The notes beneath the pieces are model-generated. The model made no database searches. It was not told the DNA's origin and was given only the letters and a program-made list of their open reading frames with translations. Below, piece by piece: positions 9,062 to 17,791 of a stretch of 29,766 nucleotides of DNA. Each line of letters opens with the position of its first letter. Position 1 is the first letter of the stretch. Both the position numbers and the translations under genes were made by a program. The DNA comes from a virus: positions 1-29,766 of IMG/VR virus record IMGVR_UViG_3300025154_000316. One strand, written 5' to 3'.

Positions 9062-9062
9062 A

Positions 9063-9341
9063 TTATTTCTTTAAGAATTTAGCTCTGTTTTTGTCAATAT
9101 AATCAACAATAGATTTACCTTTTAACTCTTTACCATCTACAACTAAACTCACTTCTATTTTCGCATCCCCTTTATCCTTATACTCTTTTTCAAATACTTC
9201 ATGTAGATCCTCTGGTCTATTCGAGCTATTACTTGGATACTCCTGTTTCTTCTCAACCTTTTTAACTTCCTTCTTCTCTACTTTCTTTTCATCTTTCTTT
9301 CCTACTCTTTCGTTAATAGCCTGTATTATATTGTCTGTCAT
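9063..9341 (-). CDS. Small charged Lys/Glu protein (92 aa)
   Basis: The ATG at 9341 follows an A/T leader (ATTATTATTAAAATATT). Residues 14-35 are almost entirely Lys, Glu and Val (KKDEKKVEKKEVKKVEKKQE), a probable single charged helix or coiled coil. A short ordered part (KIEVSLVVDGKELKGKSIVD) follows, with a Lys-rich tail. It sits between the 154-aa beta-rich protein and the adaptor-like gene. It may be a small virion or assembly factor, but no family was recognised. Confidence 0.65.
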   Translation of the reverse strand: MTDNIIQAINERVGKKDEKKVEKKEVKKVEKKQEYPSNSSNRPEDLHEVFEKEYKDKGDAKIEVSLVVDGKELKGKSIVDYIDKNRAKFLKK

Positions 9342-9358
9342 AATATTTTAATAATAAT

Positions 9359-9823
9359 TTATGCTACTTCTGCACCCTCACTAATTGGTGTCCACAAGCA
9401 ATAGAATGTAACTACTCCTGCTGTGATATTTGCTGTTCCAACTGTTAAGATAATGTCTAATCCATCACCTATGATCTTTTCGGCTAGTCCGGAAATAGCT
9501 TCCACCTTTGTTGTTGGTGTTGCATCTAACCATACATCACCGATTGCAAGATCTGTTGCTGTGCTTTGTGCAATTAAACCTGCTGTATCTCCTGCTACTC
9601 CCACCTCGATTGTTGCTGTATCGCCTACTGGGGCTACTGATGCTACTCCATAAACTCTTACACTTACTGCTCCTGTTACTGTAAACAATGTTGCTGGATC
9701 ACCTGTTCCATCATGATCTCCAATTGCATTTGCTGTTCCACCTACGAATGTTACTGTTTTTGAAGCCACAAGATAGTTCCTACTAAACGGAACATGGCTA
9801 TCTTCTCTTGGGAATATTGTCAT
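9359..9823 (-). CDS. Beta-rich virion protein, decoration-like (154 aa)
   Basis: The start is ATG at 9823 (MTIFPREDSHVPFSRNYLV). The protein is rich in Ala, Gly, Thr and Val with alternating strands (TLFTVTGAVSVRVYGVASVA, TATIEVGVAG, LDIILTVGTANI) and has no charged helices, cysteine pairs or membrane segments. This composition resembles phage capsid-decoration or fibre-base proteins and the 157-aa protein next to the capsid gene. A terminator hairpin and a promoter lie in the 117 bases upstream, so expression probably depends on read-through or attenuation. It opens the tail module (adaptor, tail protein and paralogues follow). Function is inferred from composition and neighbours. Confidence 0.7.
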   Translation of the reverse strand: MTIFPREDSHVPFSRNYLVASKTVTFVGGTANAIGDHDGTGDPATLFTVTGAVSVRVYGVASVAPVGDTATIEVGVAGDTAGLIAQSTATDLAIGDVWLDATPTTKVEAISGLAEKIIGDGLDIILTVGTANITAGVVTFYCLWTPISEGAEVA

Positions 9824-9832
9824 ATTTACAAA

Positions 9833-9872
9833 CTAAAAAATAAAAAAGGCTACGACAAACAACTGTGCAGCC
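9833..9872 (-). terminator. Rho-independent terminator after the methyltransferase-glycosyltransferase pair
   Basis: In the minus-strand RNA, GGCUGC (9872-9867) pairs with GUAGCC (9853-9848), including one U-G wobble. A short inner ACA/UGU pairing extends the stem. The stem is followed at once by TTTTTTATTTTTT (9847-9835), the clearest hairpin-plus-U-tract in the window. It lies after the glycosyltransferase stop and before the ATG at 9823. Confidence 0.75.
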
Positions 9873-9905
9873 TAAATTTAGCGTGATTTTCACACGACCT
9901 GCTTT
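9833..9905 (-). ncRNA. Candidate short RNA / attenuator between promoter and terminator
   Basis: A TTGTCG-N17-TATAAT promoter (9940-9912) predicts a start near 9905, only about 30 bases before the terminator stem at 9872. The product would be an RNA of roughly 70 nt with a small GUGA-AAA-UCAC hairpin, a CTAAATTTAG palindrome and the terminator hairpin. It could be a discrete small RNA, or an attenuated leader controlling the gene at 9823. A GCAG near the 5' end could pair with CUGC of the terminator stem as a weak antiterminator. Confidence 0.4.
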
Positions 9906-9911
9906 TATATT

Positions 9912-9940
9912 ATTATAATTTGTTAAATCCTTCCCGACAA
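9912..9940 (-). promoter_or_regulatory. Promoter, TTGTCG-N17-TATAAT
   Basis: On the minus strand TTGTCG (9940-9935), continuing as TTGTCGGG, is followed after exactly 17 bp by a perfect TATAAT (9917-9912). It begins directly after the glycosyltransferase stop codon (9943-9941) and points to the tail module, but the terminator at 9872-9833 lies just downstream. Confidence 0.7.
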
Positions 9941-11149
9941 CTAATAGTGCTTATTTAACCAATCTAAGTTTTTACGATCTTTATCTATATAGTGCCACCC
10001 TAGTTTCTTGCTATCTACAGTGCTTTCATAAACTCTGTAAAGCATTTCAAACCATTCTTGGTACATGAATTTTACTCTATCTAATGAAAAATTCTTTTCA
10101 GCGTATTCCCTACATTTCTTTGGTGATATATTTTTTATATTATTAGTAGCCCACACAAAGTGATCCAATGTGGCACATCTGTATCCTACAATCCCATGTG
10201 GTATAGTTTCTGGAAAACACCCGAAGTCTGTCGTTATTACTGGCGTTCCGCATAAAAGCGATTCTATTGATATTCCTCCGAATGGCTCTAAATACTCTGT
10301 TGCTACAATGGTGGCTTTGGCGTGGCTCATTAAATCATTTCGTTTCTTCTTGTCTGCATATCCTACATATTCAAAATTATCTCCACGCAATTCACAATCC
10401 TCGCCCTTCAAATATCCGGCGTGGTATTCTGTAACACCTTGTCCGGCAATCTTTAATGGAATACCAGTTGCCTTTGATATTTCATCAGCAGTTAATATTC
10501 CTTTTCTCAATATAACTCTACCCATATAGAGAATATAGTTATCTTTCTTCTCTGAAAACTCGAAGTCATTCACATCAAAGTAATTTGGTATAACCCTATC
10601 GTAATTATTTCCGTTTATACTTCCTCCATTACTCTGCCATCCATAGGTAAAATTCTGCATATAAGATGATTCAAAGGCTCTAAACTTCGTATATGATCCT
10701 CTGTATCCTATCCCTGCCTCACAAGTTAAATAAAGCTCTACAGCATCATCTACCATCTTATTCTGGTATCCTTGCGTAAGTAATAGAAAGTCATCTGGTT
10801 TTTTACGCTTTGTTATTTCAATAATACAGTTGGCAAAGAATTTCAATGTTTGTGGATTATACGGAGGATCAAAGTTGTGCCGGAAAAATCCTTTGTGCCA
10901 ATCATAACCGAGTTCAAACCTATTGTCACCATCTCCGTATTGTTGTTGTATCTCCTTTAATGTAGAAACTTGTATAAACTCGGTACAAGGTGCATCACTT
11001 CCCTCTAATCCATATAAGAATACCTCATGTCCTAAACTCAATAACATTTTATTAAGTTTCACTATCTTTTGTGTGTATGCACAACCGCCATATCTTTCTG
11101 ATGTTGGTACATGGGTTAGTCCTAGTATATGGAATCTAAACTTTTGCAT
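9941..11149 (-). CDS. GT4-type glycosyltransferase (402 aa)
   Basis: A retaining, GT-B fold glycosyltransferase that would transfer a sugar from a nucleotide sugar in the cytoplasm. Seen: an N-terminal Gly-rich loop (ERYGGCAYTQKIV, residues 18-30) and helix (MLLSLGHEVFLYG). A sugar-phosphate-binding GR...KG pair follows (YMGRVILRKG, R211 and K216), then VGYADKKKRNDLMSHA. The family E-x7-E signature is EPFGGISIE (E288, E296), followed by LLCGTPVITTDFG. Length is normal for GT4. The ATG at 11149 overlaps the upstream methyltransferase gene by 14 bases. The pair has its own promoter and terminator, so it looks like a moron cassette. The target could be the adjacent Thr-rich fibre, another virion protein or host surface glycan; acceptor and donor cannot be read from sequence. 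Confidence 0.85.
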   Translation of the reverse strand: MQKFRFHILGLTHVPTSERYGGCAYTQKIVKLNKMLLSLGHEVFLYGLEGSDAPCTEFIQVSTLKEIQQQYGDGDNRFELGYDWHKGFFRHNFDPPYNPQTLKFFANCIIEITKRKKPDDFLLLTQGYQNKMVDDAVELYLTCEAGIGYRGSYTKFRAFESSYMQNFTYGWQSNGGSINGNNYDRVIPNYFDVNDFEFSEKKDNYILYMGRVILRKGILTADEISKATGIPLKIAGQGVTEYHAGYLKGEDCELRGDNFEYVGYADKKKRNDLMSHAKATIVATEYLEPFGGISIESLLCGTPVITTDFGCFPETIPHGIVGYRCATLDHFVWATNNIKNISPKKCREYAEKNFSLDRVKFMYQEWFEMLYRVYESTVDSKKLGWHYIDKDRKNLDWLNKHY

Positions 11150-11735
11150 ATTGATTGCCTAAAAATATTCCATAGTATGCCTTACCGAAACAGCCTTTAG
11201 ATTTCATGTCTTCAATTTTCCCTGTTCCTCCTAACCATTTATCTAAATTCTTATGGGTTAATTTTTGTATATGTCCCTCGTTAGTTGGTGTGTCTATCCA
11301 TTCAAAAATACGAATGAGTTTACCGGCTTGTCTGGCGTTGTTAACAATCTTCTCTGGATCTTCCGTATGTTGTAGACAGTTATAAATCCAAACCTCATCG
11401 AATCCAGTCAGTTTAATATCTTCACCTTTTTGTTTTATTAATTCTATTTCTTTGCTTTTATATCTATCGGTAATCCAGCTCGGATAATCACATGGATCAA
11501 CTATCACACAATCCGTTGGATTTTCCACTTTCAATAACATGGACGTTTCCCCCCCTCCTATGTCCAGTATTTTGCCGTAATTCTTGAAGTTTAATGGGGT
11601 ATAAGCTGTCCCATAGGTTTCAATTCCCATGCGTTTTGCGTATTCAAATTGTTTGGTTTCTTCATGATAAGTATTTGTGATAATTCTGCTATGCCAATGG
11701 GCTTCCCAATCTTGGGCTTTCTGCCATTTATTCAT
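11136..11735 (-). CDS. Class I SAM-dependent methyltransferase (199 aa)
   Basis: A Rossmann-fold methyltransferase. Motif I is ILDIGGGETSML (residues 56-67), the acidic residue after strand 2 is D80 in VIVDP, and motif IV-like is FDEVWIYNCLQHTEDPEKI, reminiscent of the H-x-x-D-P loop of small-molecule and sugar methyltransferases. The N-terminus WQKAQDWEAHWH is aromatic. It lacks a DPPY/NPPY motif, so a DNA amino-methyltransferase is unlikely. The start ATG at 11735 follows an A/T repeat leader. A strong promoter lies just upstream (11786-11759), and the glycosyltransferase overlaps its end. Paired with a GT4 enzyme, it could O-methylate a sugar on the same glycan. That substrate is inference. 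Confidence 0.8.
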   Translation of the reverse strand: MNKWQKAQDWEAHWHSRIITNTYHEETKQFEYAKRMGIETYGTAYTPLNFKNYGKILDIGGGETSMLLKVENPTDCVIVDPCDYPSWITDRYKSKEIELIKQKGEDIKLTGFDEVWIYNCLQHTEDPEKIVNNARQAGKLIRIFEWIDTPTNEGHIQKLTHKNLDKWLGGTGKIEDMKSKGCFGKAYYGIFLGNQYAKV

Positions 11736-11758
11736 TGAGGTTGTCTAATAATAATAAT

Positions 11759-11786
11759 ATTGTACTATACAAGATTTAACTGTCAA
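11759..11786 (-). promoter_or_regulatory. Strong sigma70-like promoter of the methyltransferase-glycosyltransferase cassette
   Basis: On the minus strand, a perfect TTGACA (11786-11781) is separated by 16 bp from TACAAT (11764-11759), which matches 5 of 6 -10 bases. It sits in the 56-bp gap after the adhesin stop and before the ATG at 11735. Its -35 is the classical consensus, unlike the TTGTCGGG promoters of structural genes. Confidence 0.7.
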
Positions 11787-11791
11787 TCTGC

Positions 11792-13375
11792 TTATAAGTT
11801 TGTTACACCTAACAGTTTCTTAACATTCGTATTATGATACCTGACTACCACCTTACCATTACCGCCATCCCCAGCAGTTGAGTATCCTGCACCTCCTCCA
11901 CCTCCGCCGCCACCCCCATAAGCATCCCAAGCATTCTGTCCTACAGCAGTTACATCACCTCCATTGCCACCTCCAGATACTCCATCAGCATCTCCACCAA
12001 GTGTAGCACCATCACCACCGCCCCCTCCACCTCCAAACCAGAAAAACTCTCCAGTGATTATAGTCCACCAACCAATACCACCATCCGAACCTCCTCCGCC
12101 TGCTATCCCAGCTCCTCCCCATCCACCGCCTCCTTGTGATAGATCGCCAGCTCCTCCATTGTTTCCCTGATATAATGTTCCCGATCCAGCAGCAGCATTG
12201 TTATGTCCACCACCTCCTCCAGACCCTCCATTACCGCCAGTATTATGTGCTGATCCACCACCACCTCCTCCAGTTACCGATATGTCATCAAATGCAGAAG
12301 CACCACCAGCAGTACCTCTCGTTGATCCACTTGCACCTGCTGCACCACCATCACCAACTGTTACAGTGGCAGCTCCTGTTAATAGCTTATCGTATGTTAA
12401 TGCTCCGGCTACGGCATTTTCTAAAACACCACCACCGCCTCCTCCTCCACCGGCATCATAACCACCTCCTCCACCTCCGCCTACAACTATATAAGCATTT
12501 TTTACTCCCACCACCGCAGGAGTAAATGTTCCACTTGCATTAAATTCATGTACTAAATCATTATCATCAGCATAGTTTATCCCACCTCCACTTGCTATTG
12601 GTACTGTTAATGATATGCCTGAAACACGTCTTACATTCCTATAGAGTTGTGCTACTTCCGCAGCAGTTAACCCCTTATTAAATATGAAGAAATCATCTAA
12701 ATTACATTCAATAAATCCTCCCACAGTTCCTCTATTGTCTATTGCTCCCAAACAGAAATTGTGATTAAAGTTAGCTGTATCTGTTATATCATCAGTATTT
12801 CGCAAAATCGTGGTAGCTGCATAACCATTTACATACCATTGGTACGCATGGGTTGATGGAGTAAATACTATACATAAGAATTGCCAAGCACCATCAAAGA
12901 CTTTTGCTCTCACACGAGCAATATTGTATTTCGTTGCTCCTTCTCCTCGAATAGCTAACGTTATATAATTGGCAATATAATTATCGTTTTGATCCCTATT
13001 AAAATTCAATCCGAGCAAAGTATTGCTACCATCATTTATAACGCCAAATTGTTTTATTGCTGCTGTATATGTGGACTTAAACCAAAAACCTAGTGTGAAT
13101 GTTCCTGTATCTAATGAAGCTCCTAATCCTCCCATTGTCCCAAGACTTGTGTATGATGACGTGCCATTGTATGATGCCCCTTGTGCGAATTTACCATAAG
13201 AAGTTCCATAAGTTACAGATGTATCACTCCCATTATTCGTACCCTCATGGTCATTGGAATTGCCCTCAAACTGATAATAGGATATAAGATTCGCATCATC
13301 AATTAACGAATGTGTATGTAACTCTATTCCATCGGTATTTAATATACCGGCTATTTTTTTTATCGAAGTTGCCAT
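11792..13375 (-). CDS. LamG-like plus glycine-rich adhesin, tail fibre / receptor-binding candidate (527 aa)
   Basis: The ATG at 13375 lies two bases after the collagen-like gene. Residues 30-247 look like a concanavalin A-like/LamG jelly roll: an opening LISYYQFEGNSNDHEGTN, GKFAQGASYNGTSSY, WYVNGYAAT, and a closing FNKGLTAAEVAQLYRN. Residues 285-515 are extremely glycine-rich, with runs of up to nine Gly separated by short aromatic or acidic turns (YDAGGGG, WWTIITGEFFWFGGG, NAWDAYGGG), ending in VVVRYHNT. Such glycine-rich tips form polyglycine-II bundles in known phage adhesins. LamG domains bind carbohydrate or protein. It is likely an exposed virion protein that contacts the host; which receptor is unknown. 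Confidence 0.8.
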   Translation of the reverse strand: MATSIKKIAGILNTDGIELHTHSLIDDANLISYYQFEGNSNDHEGTNNGSDTSVTYGTSYGKFAQGASYNGTSSYTSLGTMGGLGASLDTGTFTLGFWFKSTYTAAIKQFGVINDGSNTLLGLNFNRDQNDNYIANYITLAIRGEGATKYNIARVRAKVFDGAWQFLCIVFTPSTHAYQWYVNGYAATTILRNTDDITDTANFNHNFCLGAIDNRGTVGGFIECNLDDFFIFNKGLTAAEVAQLYRNVRRVSGISLTVPIASGGGINYADDNDLVHEFNASGTFTPAVVGVKNAYIVVGGGGGGGYDAGGGGGGGGVLENAVAGALTYDKLLTGAATVTVGDGGAAGASGSTRGTAGGASAFDDISVTGGGGGGSAHNTGGNGGSGGGGGHNNAAAGSGTLYQGNNGGAGDLSQGGGGWGGAGIAGGGGSDGGIGWWTIITGEFFWFGGGGGGGDGATLGGDADGVSGGGNGGDVTAVGQNAWDAYGGGGGGGGGAGYSTAGDGGNGKVVVRYHNTNVKKLLGVTNL

Positions 13376-13377
13376 TG

Positions 13378-14805
<1,428 letters not shown>

Positions 14806-14808
14806 ACT

Positions 14809-15102
14809 TTAAGTCCTAACAACTGATGTTAATACTTCTTTCGTAGCATCTGTATATGTTACTGTTACTGTAGCTACTGCAAGTCCACCATAAGTGAAAG
14901 TGTAAACCTCTGTGCTTGTTGTTGGATATGCTACAGTTACAGAATCCCAATTCTCGTTTATAATTCCTATTCCTCCTACTCCCTCTACTTTAAGCCTATG
15001 TGTTGTTGGATCTGCCTGTAATGGAACAATTGTGTTGTCACCATCACTTGATTCAGCAGCAGCTCCGGTAATCCTATTTTGATCTCTGTTTACGTTAGCC
15101 AT
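14809..15102 (-). CDS. Small beta-rich virion-associated protein (97 aa)
   Basis: The ATG at 15102 overlaps the coiled-coil gene by 8 bases. The N-terminus MANVNRDQNRITGAAAESSD is polar and flexible. A short HRLKVEG strand follows, then from residue 50 a beta-sheet pattern (SVTVAYPTTSTEVYTFTYGG, TVTVTYTDATKEVLTSVVRT). Small proteins of this kind commonly precede fibre genes in phage genomes and may attach or fold the fibre. It lies three bases before the collagen-like gene. No enzymatic motif is visible. Confidence 0.65.
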   Translation of the reverse strand: MANVNRDQNRITGAAAESSDGDNTIVPLQADPTTHRLKVEGVGGIGIINENWDSVTVAYPTTSTEVYTFTYGGLAVATVTVTYTDATKEVLTSVVRT

Positions 15103-15658
15103 TATTTTGTACTCGCTTAGTTAAAATTTCGTTCTGTAATGACCTTAATGAAGCTATCTTATCCTTAATGCTCTTTTCCTCCTTCTCCAATCTCTTAAAC
15201 CTTATATCCAATAACTTTGATCTTTGGTCTATTATTTCCCGATTGCTCCTAATATCAGCAGTAATATTCTCAAATAATTTATTCCATAATAAAATCGCTG
15301 TACTCTTTAACGATTCCAGATCTTCTTCTATATCGTAAACCTGTTTTTCTTTTGTCGTTAAACTGTCCTGCCATTTTACTAATTCCTGTTTATAACTTTC
15401 TAAATCCCTTCTCTTATTCTCCAGATCTGTATATACCAGATCTAGTGTTTCCTCTGGATGTTTGAGTTCTTCTTCGAACTCTGACATCTTTTTCATAAAG
15501 GCACTAGATTCTTTCTCTAGCTCTTGGGCATAATTACCCTTAGCTATCTCTAGTGCCTCATGTATATTGTTCAGTTCTTTCGTAAGATCTGTTAATACTT
15601 CTTCTTTAAGTTCTATTTCATTTTCAATAAATTTTAACTTTTCTTCTTGATGGCTCAT
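15095..15658 (-). CDS. Coiled-coil protein of the head/fibre region (187 aa)
   Basis: The ATG at 15658 overlaps the preceding TGA as ATGA. Almost the whole length is heptad-rich (EEKLKFIENEIELKEEVLTD through EKEEKSIKDKIASLRSLQNE), with many Glu, Lys and Leu, no cysteine and no membrane segment. It is probably an extended dimer or trimer. It sits between a protein with a C-terminal HeH-like domain and the fibre genes. It may be a structural rod, assembly chaperone or scaffold-like factor; sequence alone does not decide. Confidence 0.7.
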   Translation of the reverse strand: MSHQEEKLKFIENEIELKEEVLTDLTKELNNIHEALEIAKGNYAQELEKESSAFMKKMSEFEEELKHPEETLDLVYTDLENKRRDLESYKQELVKWQDSLTTKEKQVYDIEEDLESLKSTAILLWNKLFENITADIRSNREIIDQRSKLLDIRFKRLEKEEKSIKDKIASLRSLQNEILTKRVQNNG

Positions 15659-16239
15659 ACTCCATACTTTTTTTCCATAACTGCCTTTACCATTTCCTCC
15701 TGTGTCATCCCCTTAATCCATACACCCTCTTTTGTGGCAATGGCTCTAAGTTTCGGAGATGACATTGTTGCCATCGCATCCGCTTCTGCTGCCTTTGGAT
15801 TATTAATCTTTTTTTCTTTTGCGATCATTTCTTCTTCTGTTTCTGTTACGATTTTTTCATCGTTTAAATTCTGGAATGAATCCTCTATGACTTCTGCTTG
15901 CTCACTAGCACCTACCTCTGATTCCTCATTCATTTTATGCACTTGTTCCTGTAATACTTGTGCCTCTGTCTTTGGTTTTGGTATAGCATATCCAGTATTC
16001 TCAACTAGTAATGATGCGATTGTCTTGTCCATTAATTCCTTGTCATTGACCTTAACAATACCAAACTGATTTGTGACTATAAGTCTAGCCATTTTAAGGG
16101 CTGCGTGTTCTGCTAAAAATTTGGGGAAGTTTGTAACTGTACCTGCTTTAGCTACATAAGGTACTTTATCCCAAGTAAAAACATAATCTTCTGGCATTGG
16201 ATTCTTCACACCCATTACTGTAAATTCTGTTGTTTCCAT
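15655..16239 (-). CDS. Head-associated / connector-like protein with C-terminal HeH (SAP-like) domain (194 aa)
   Basis: The start is ATG at 16239. The first 80 residues are a compact alpha/beta part (TVMGVKNPMPEDYVFTWDKV, FPKFLAEHAALKMARLIV) that resembles phage head-completion or capsid-associated proteins. Residues 90-150 are an acidic, flexible linker. Residues 158-192 (SSPKLRAIATKEGVWIKGMT, then EEMVKAVMEKKY) fit a helix-extended-helix SAP/HeH module: L-R-x-I-A near the start, G in the loop, and a T-x-E-E-M helix. HeH modules bind nucleic acid and are common at the ends of phage structural or Rho-like proteins. A stable hairpin precedes the gene. The exact virion position is inferred from order. 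Confidence 0.65.
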   Translation of the reverse strand: METTEFTVMGVKNPMPEDYVFTWDKVPYVAKAGTVTNFPKFLAEHAALKMARLIVTNQFGIVKVNDKELMDKTIASLLVENTGYAIPKPKTEAQVLQEQVHKMNEESEVGASEQAEVIEDSFQNLNDEKIVTETEEEMIAKEKKINNPKAAEADAMATMSSPKLRAIATKEGVWIKGMTQEEMVKAVMEKKYGV

Positions 16240-16267
16240 GTATATAAAAATAATAAATAATCTTTGA

Positions 16268-16293
16268 GGAGGGGAATATTACTACTCCCCTCC
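16268..16293 (-). terminator. Intergenic GC-rich hairpin (partial terminator or mRNA-processing stem)
   Basis: A perfect 8-bp stem, GGAGGGGA with TCCCCTCC, and a 10-nt loop, in the gap after the decoration-like gene. The downstream minus strand is A/T-rich but has no clean T-run, so it may act as a leaky terminator or protect the 3' end of capsid-operon mRNA. Confidence 0.5.
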
Positions 16294-16303
16294 AGTTCCA
16301 GTA

Positions 16304-16777
16304 TTAAGACCCTAGATTGTCCGTTACAAACGGATAATTCAATTCAAAGGTTGCTAATAAAGTTGTTTCGTTTACTGCCGATCTGCCCATAGCACCGACT
16401 ACTAAGTCACCTGCTACTGCTGTATCGTCAACTGATCCTGCTGTGCCTGTCAAGAAAACTAAGCCGTTATCAGCAAAAGCTGTAAGAGCCAAGCCACTTG
16501 CTTCACCATAGATCTGAAACCAACCATAGCTAGAAGCTACGATTGCTGCCATAGCAACTCCTACTCTACCCTTTGCATTAGCTGCTGATCGAGTAGTTAC
16601 ACCGGCTTCATCGAATGAAACCCATGTACCAATCGCTACACTAGCTACGCCTAGAAGGTAGATGTATTCGTTACCATCTTTATCGAAAGCCCTTGTACCT
16701 ACTGGGTGCATTGCTGCTGAATCGACAACTGTCGTATCCCCAGTAAAAACTTCCGTTCTTCCTGTTAAGTATGCCAT
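16304..16777 (-). CDS. Capsid decoration-like protein (157 aa)
   Basis: The start is ATG at 16777 (MAYLTGRTEVFTGDTTVVDS). The protein is Ala/Gly/Val-rich and beta-structured. It contains HPVGTRAFDKDGNEYIYLLG, GRVGVAMAAIVASSYGWFQI, GLVFLTGTAGSVDD and DLVVGAMGRS, a pattern like capsid-cementing proteins in which GTRAFDKDGNEY..L.GV recurs. It comes soon after the major capsid gene, separated only by the beta-helix gene. The GC-rich hairpin downstream fits a gene needing high mRNA levels. A decoration role is inferred from location and appearance; another small virion protein is possible. Confidence 0.7.
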   Translation of the reverse strand: MAYLTGRTEVFTGDTTVVDSAAMHPVGTRAFDKDGNEYIYLLGVASVAIGTWVSFDEAGVTTRSAANAKGRVGVAMAAIVASSYGWFQIYGEASGLALTAFADNGLVFLTGTAGSVDDTAVAGDLVVGAMGRSAVNETTLLATFELNYPFVTDNLGS

Positions 16778-16806
16778 ATTTTCAAATATAACAATAAATT
16801 AAATAA

Positions 16807-17775
16807 TTAAGCTGCTGCTACTGTTAGACCTGCTGTCGCTCCTGTAGCTTGTGCCATTCCGCCTGCTGCTTCTACAACTGTAAAGTCGCTAGCCCAATCA
16901 GTAGCACCAAATAACCAGCTATCCCAAAGGATAACTGAACCACCTGCTGATGCACTAAGGCTCATAGCAACTGTCATAGTAGTAGCTGCTGAATTACCTG
17001 CATTATGGAACATACAGTGATCGAACATAACGAATCTATCTATATCTCCCGATGATGCAGCTTTGACAAATAATGCTCCTGCATTATCCGCATACGCTAA
17101 GAATAAACATCCTTTAAATACGTTGCGTGTACTAGCTGACGTAAGTTCTACGTTTGCATTAGCTGCTGATCTTGCTACTGTGTCAAGACCTATTGTACAA
17201 TTTTCAAATAAATTTTCCTCTGCTCCAGTCAATGTTATACATCGAGCTGTTGCATCATCACCTGCTGTTTCATGACCAATTCCAGCAAAATGTACATTGT
17301 TAAAGTAGTTCCTGTCTCCAGTTAAACTTACAAGTACATCATTACTAGCTTGGTATGTAGCAAGTTGAATGTTTAAAAATCTATTTCCATTTCCGGAGAT
17401 AGTCAAACAAGGATCTGTCGAATCAACTGTAAATACGATTCTTGATCTTTGCGAAATCCCCGTTTCTGCGTTTGCTCCAATTACTGTTATGTAACTCTTG
17501 TCCCATGTGATAGTTGCGACTTCCGCAGTACCAGCAGTTCCATTGGGAGCTACTATAATAACATCATAATTGTGAGTAACACATGAGTCCTCTGCTTTGG
17601 TGAGTGTCTTGTAGGCACTACCCCATGAATCGCCAGTATTGGTATCTAAACCATTAGTAGCATCAACATAGAATATGTTACCTACCATAGGCAAGCCCAC
17701 CATCCCAGCAATATCCTCTGGCATTATTTTGCCACCGAATTTAAGTGCTGGAATATAGTTGTGTGCTTTTAACAT
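16807..17775 (-). CDS. Right-handed beta-helix virion protein beside the capsid gene (322 aa)
   Basis: ATG at 17775 has a good Shine-Dalgarno (AGGAG, six bases upstream). After a 30-residue leader comes FYVDATNGLDTNTGDSWGSA followed by YKTLTKAEDSC, the characteristic opening of DUF1565/NosD-like pectate-lyase-fold proteins. Beta-helix coils follow: ISGNGNRFLNIQLATYQ, LTGDRNYFNNVHFAGIG, TGAEENLFENCTIGLD and TRNVFKGCLFLAY, with regular Asn and Phe ladders. No catalytic set is obvious. Its place between major capsid and decoration-like genes is unusual, because such folds are normally in tailspikes. It may be a capsid-anchored surface protein. Confidence 0.7.
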   Translation of the reverse strand: MLKAHNYIPALKFGGKIMPEDIAGMVGLPMVGNIFYVDATNGLDTNTGDSWGSAYKTLTKAEDSCVTHNYDVIIVAPNGTAGTAEVATITWDKSYITVIGANAETGISQRSRIVFTVDSTDPCLTISGNGNRFLNIQLATYQASNDVLVSLTGDRNYFNNVHFAGIGHETAGDDATARCITLTGAEENLFENCTIGLDTVARSAANANVELTSASTRNVFKGCLFLAYADNAGALFVKAASSGDIDRFVMFDHCMFHNAGNSAATTMTVAMSLSASAGGSVILWDSWLFGATDWASDFTVVEAAGGMAQATGATAGLTVAAA

Positions 17776-17791
17776 AGTTTACTCCTATTAA

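Noticed and set aside
9071-9099. TTGACA at the end of the 92-aa gene
   Set aside because: No acceptable -10 at 15-19 bp; it is coding sequence for Ile-Asp-Lys.
11136-11735. DNA methyltransferase of a restriction or anti-restriction type
   Set aside because: No DPPY/NPPY or PCQ motif and no target-recognition region; the partner is a glycosyltransferase.
16723-16728. Further TTGTCG on the minus strand
   Set aside because: It lies in the decoration-like gene with no -10 at the right distance.
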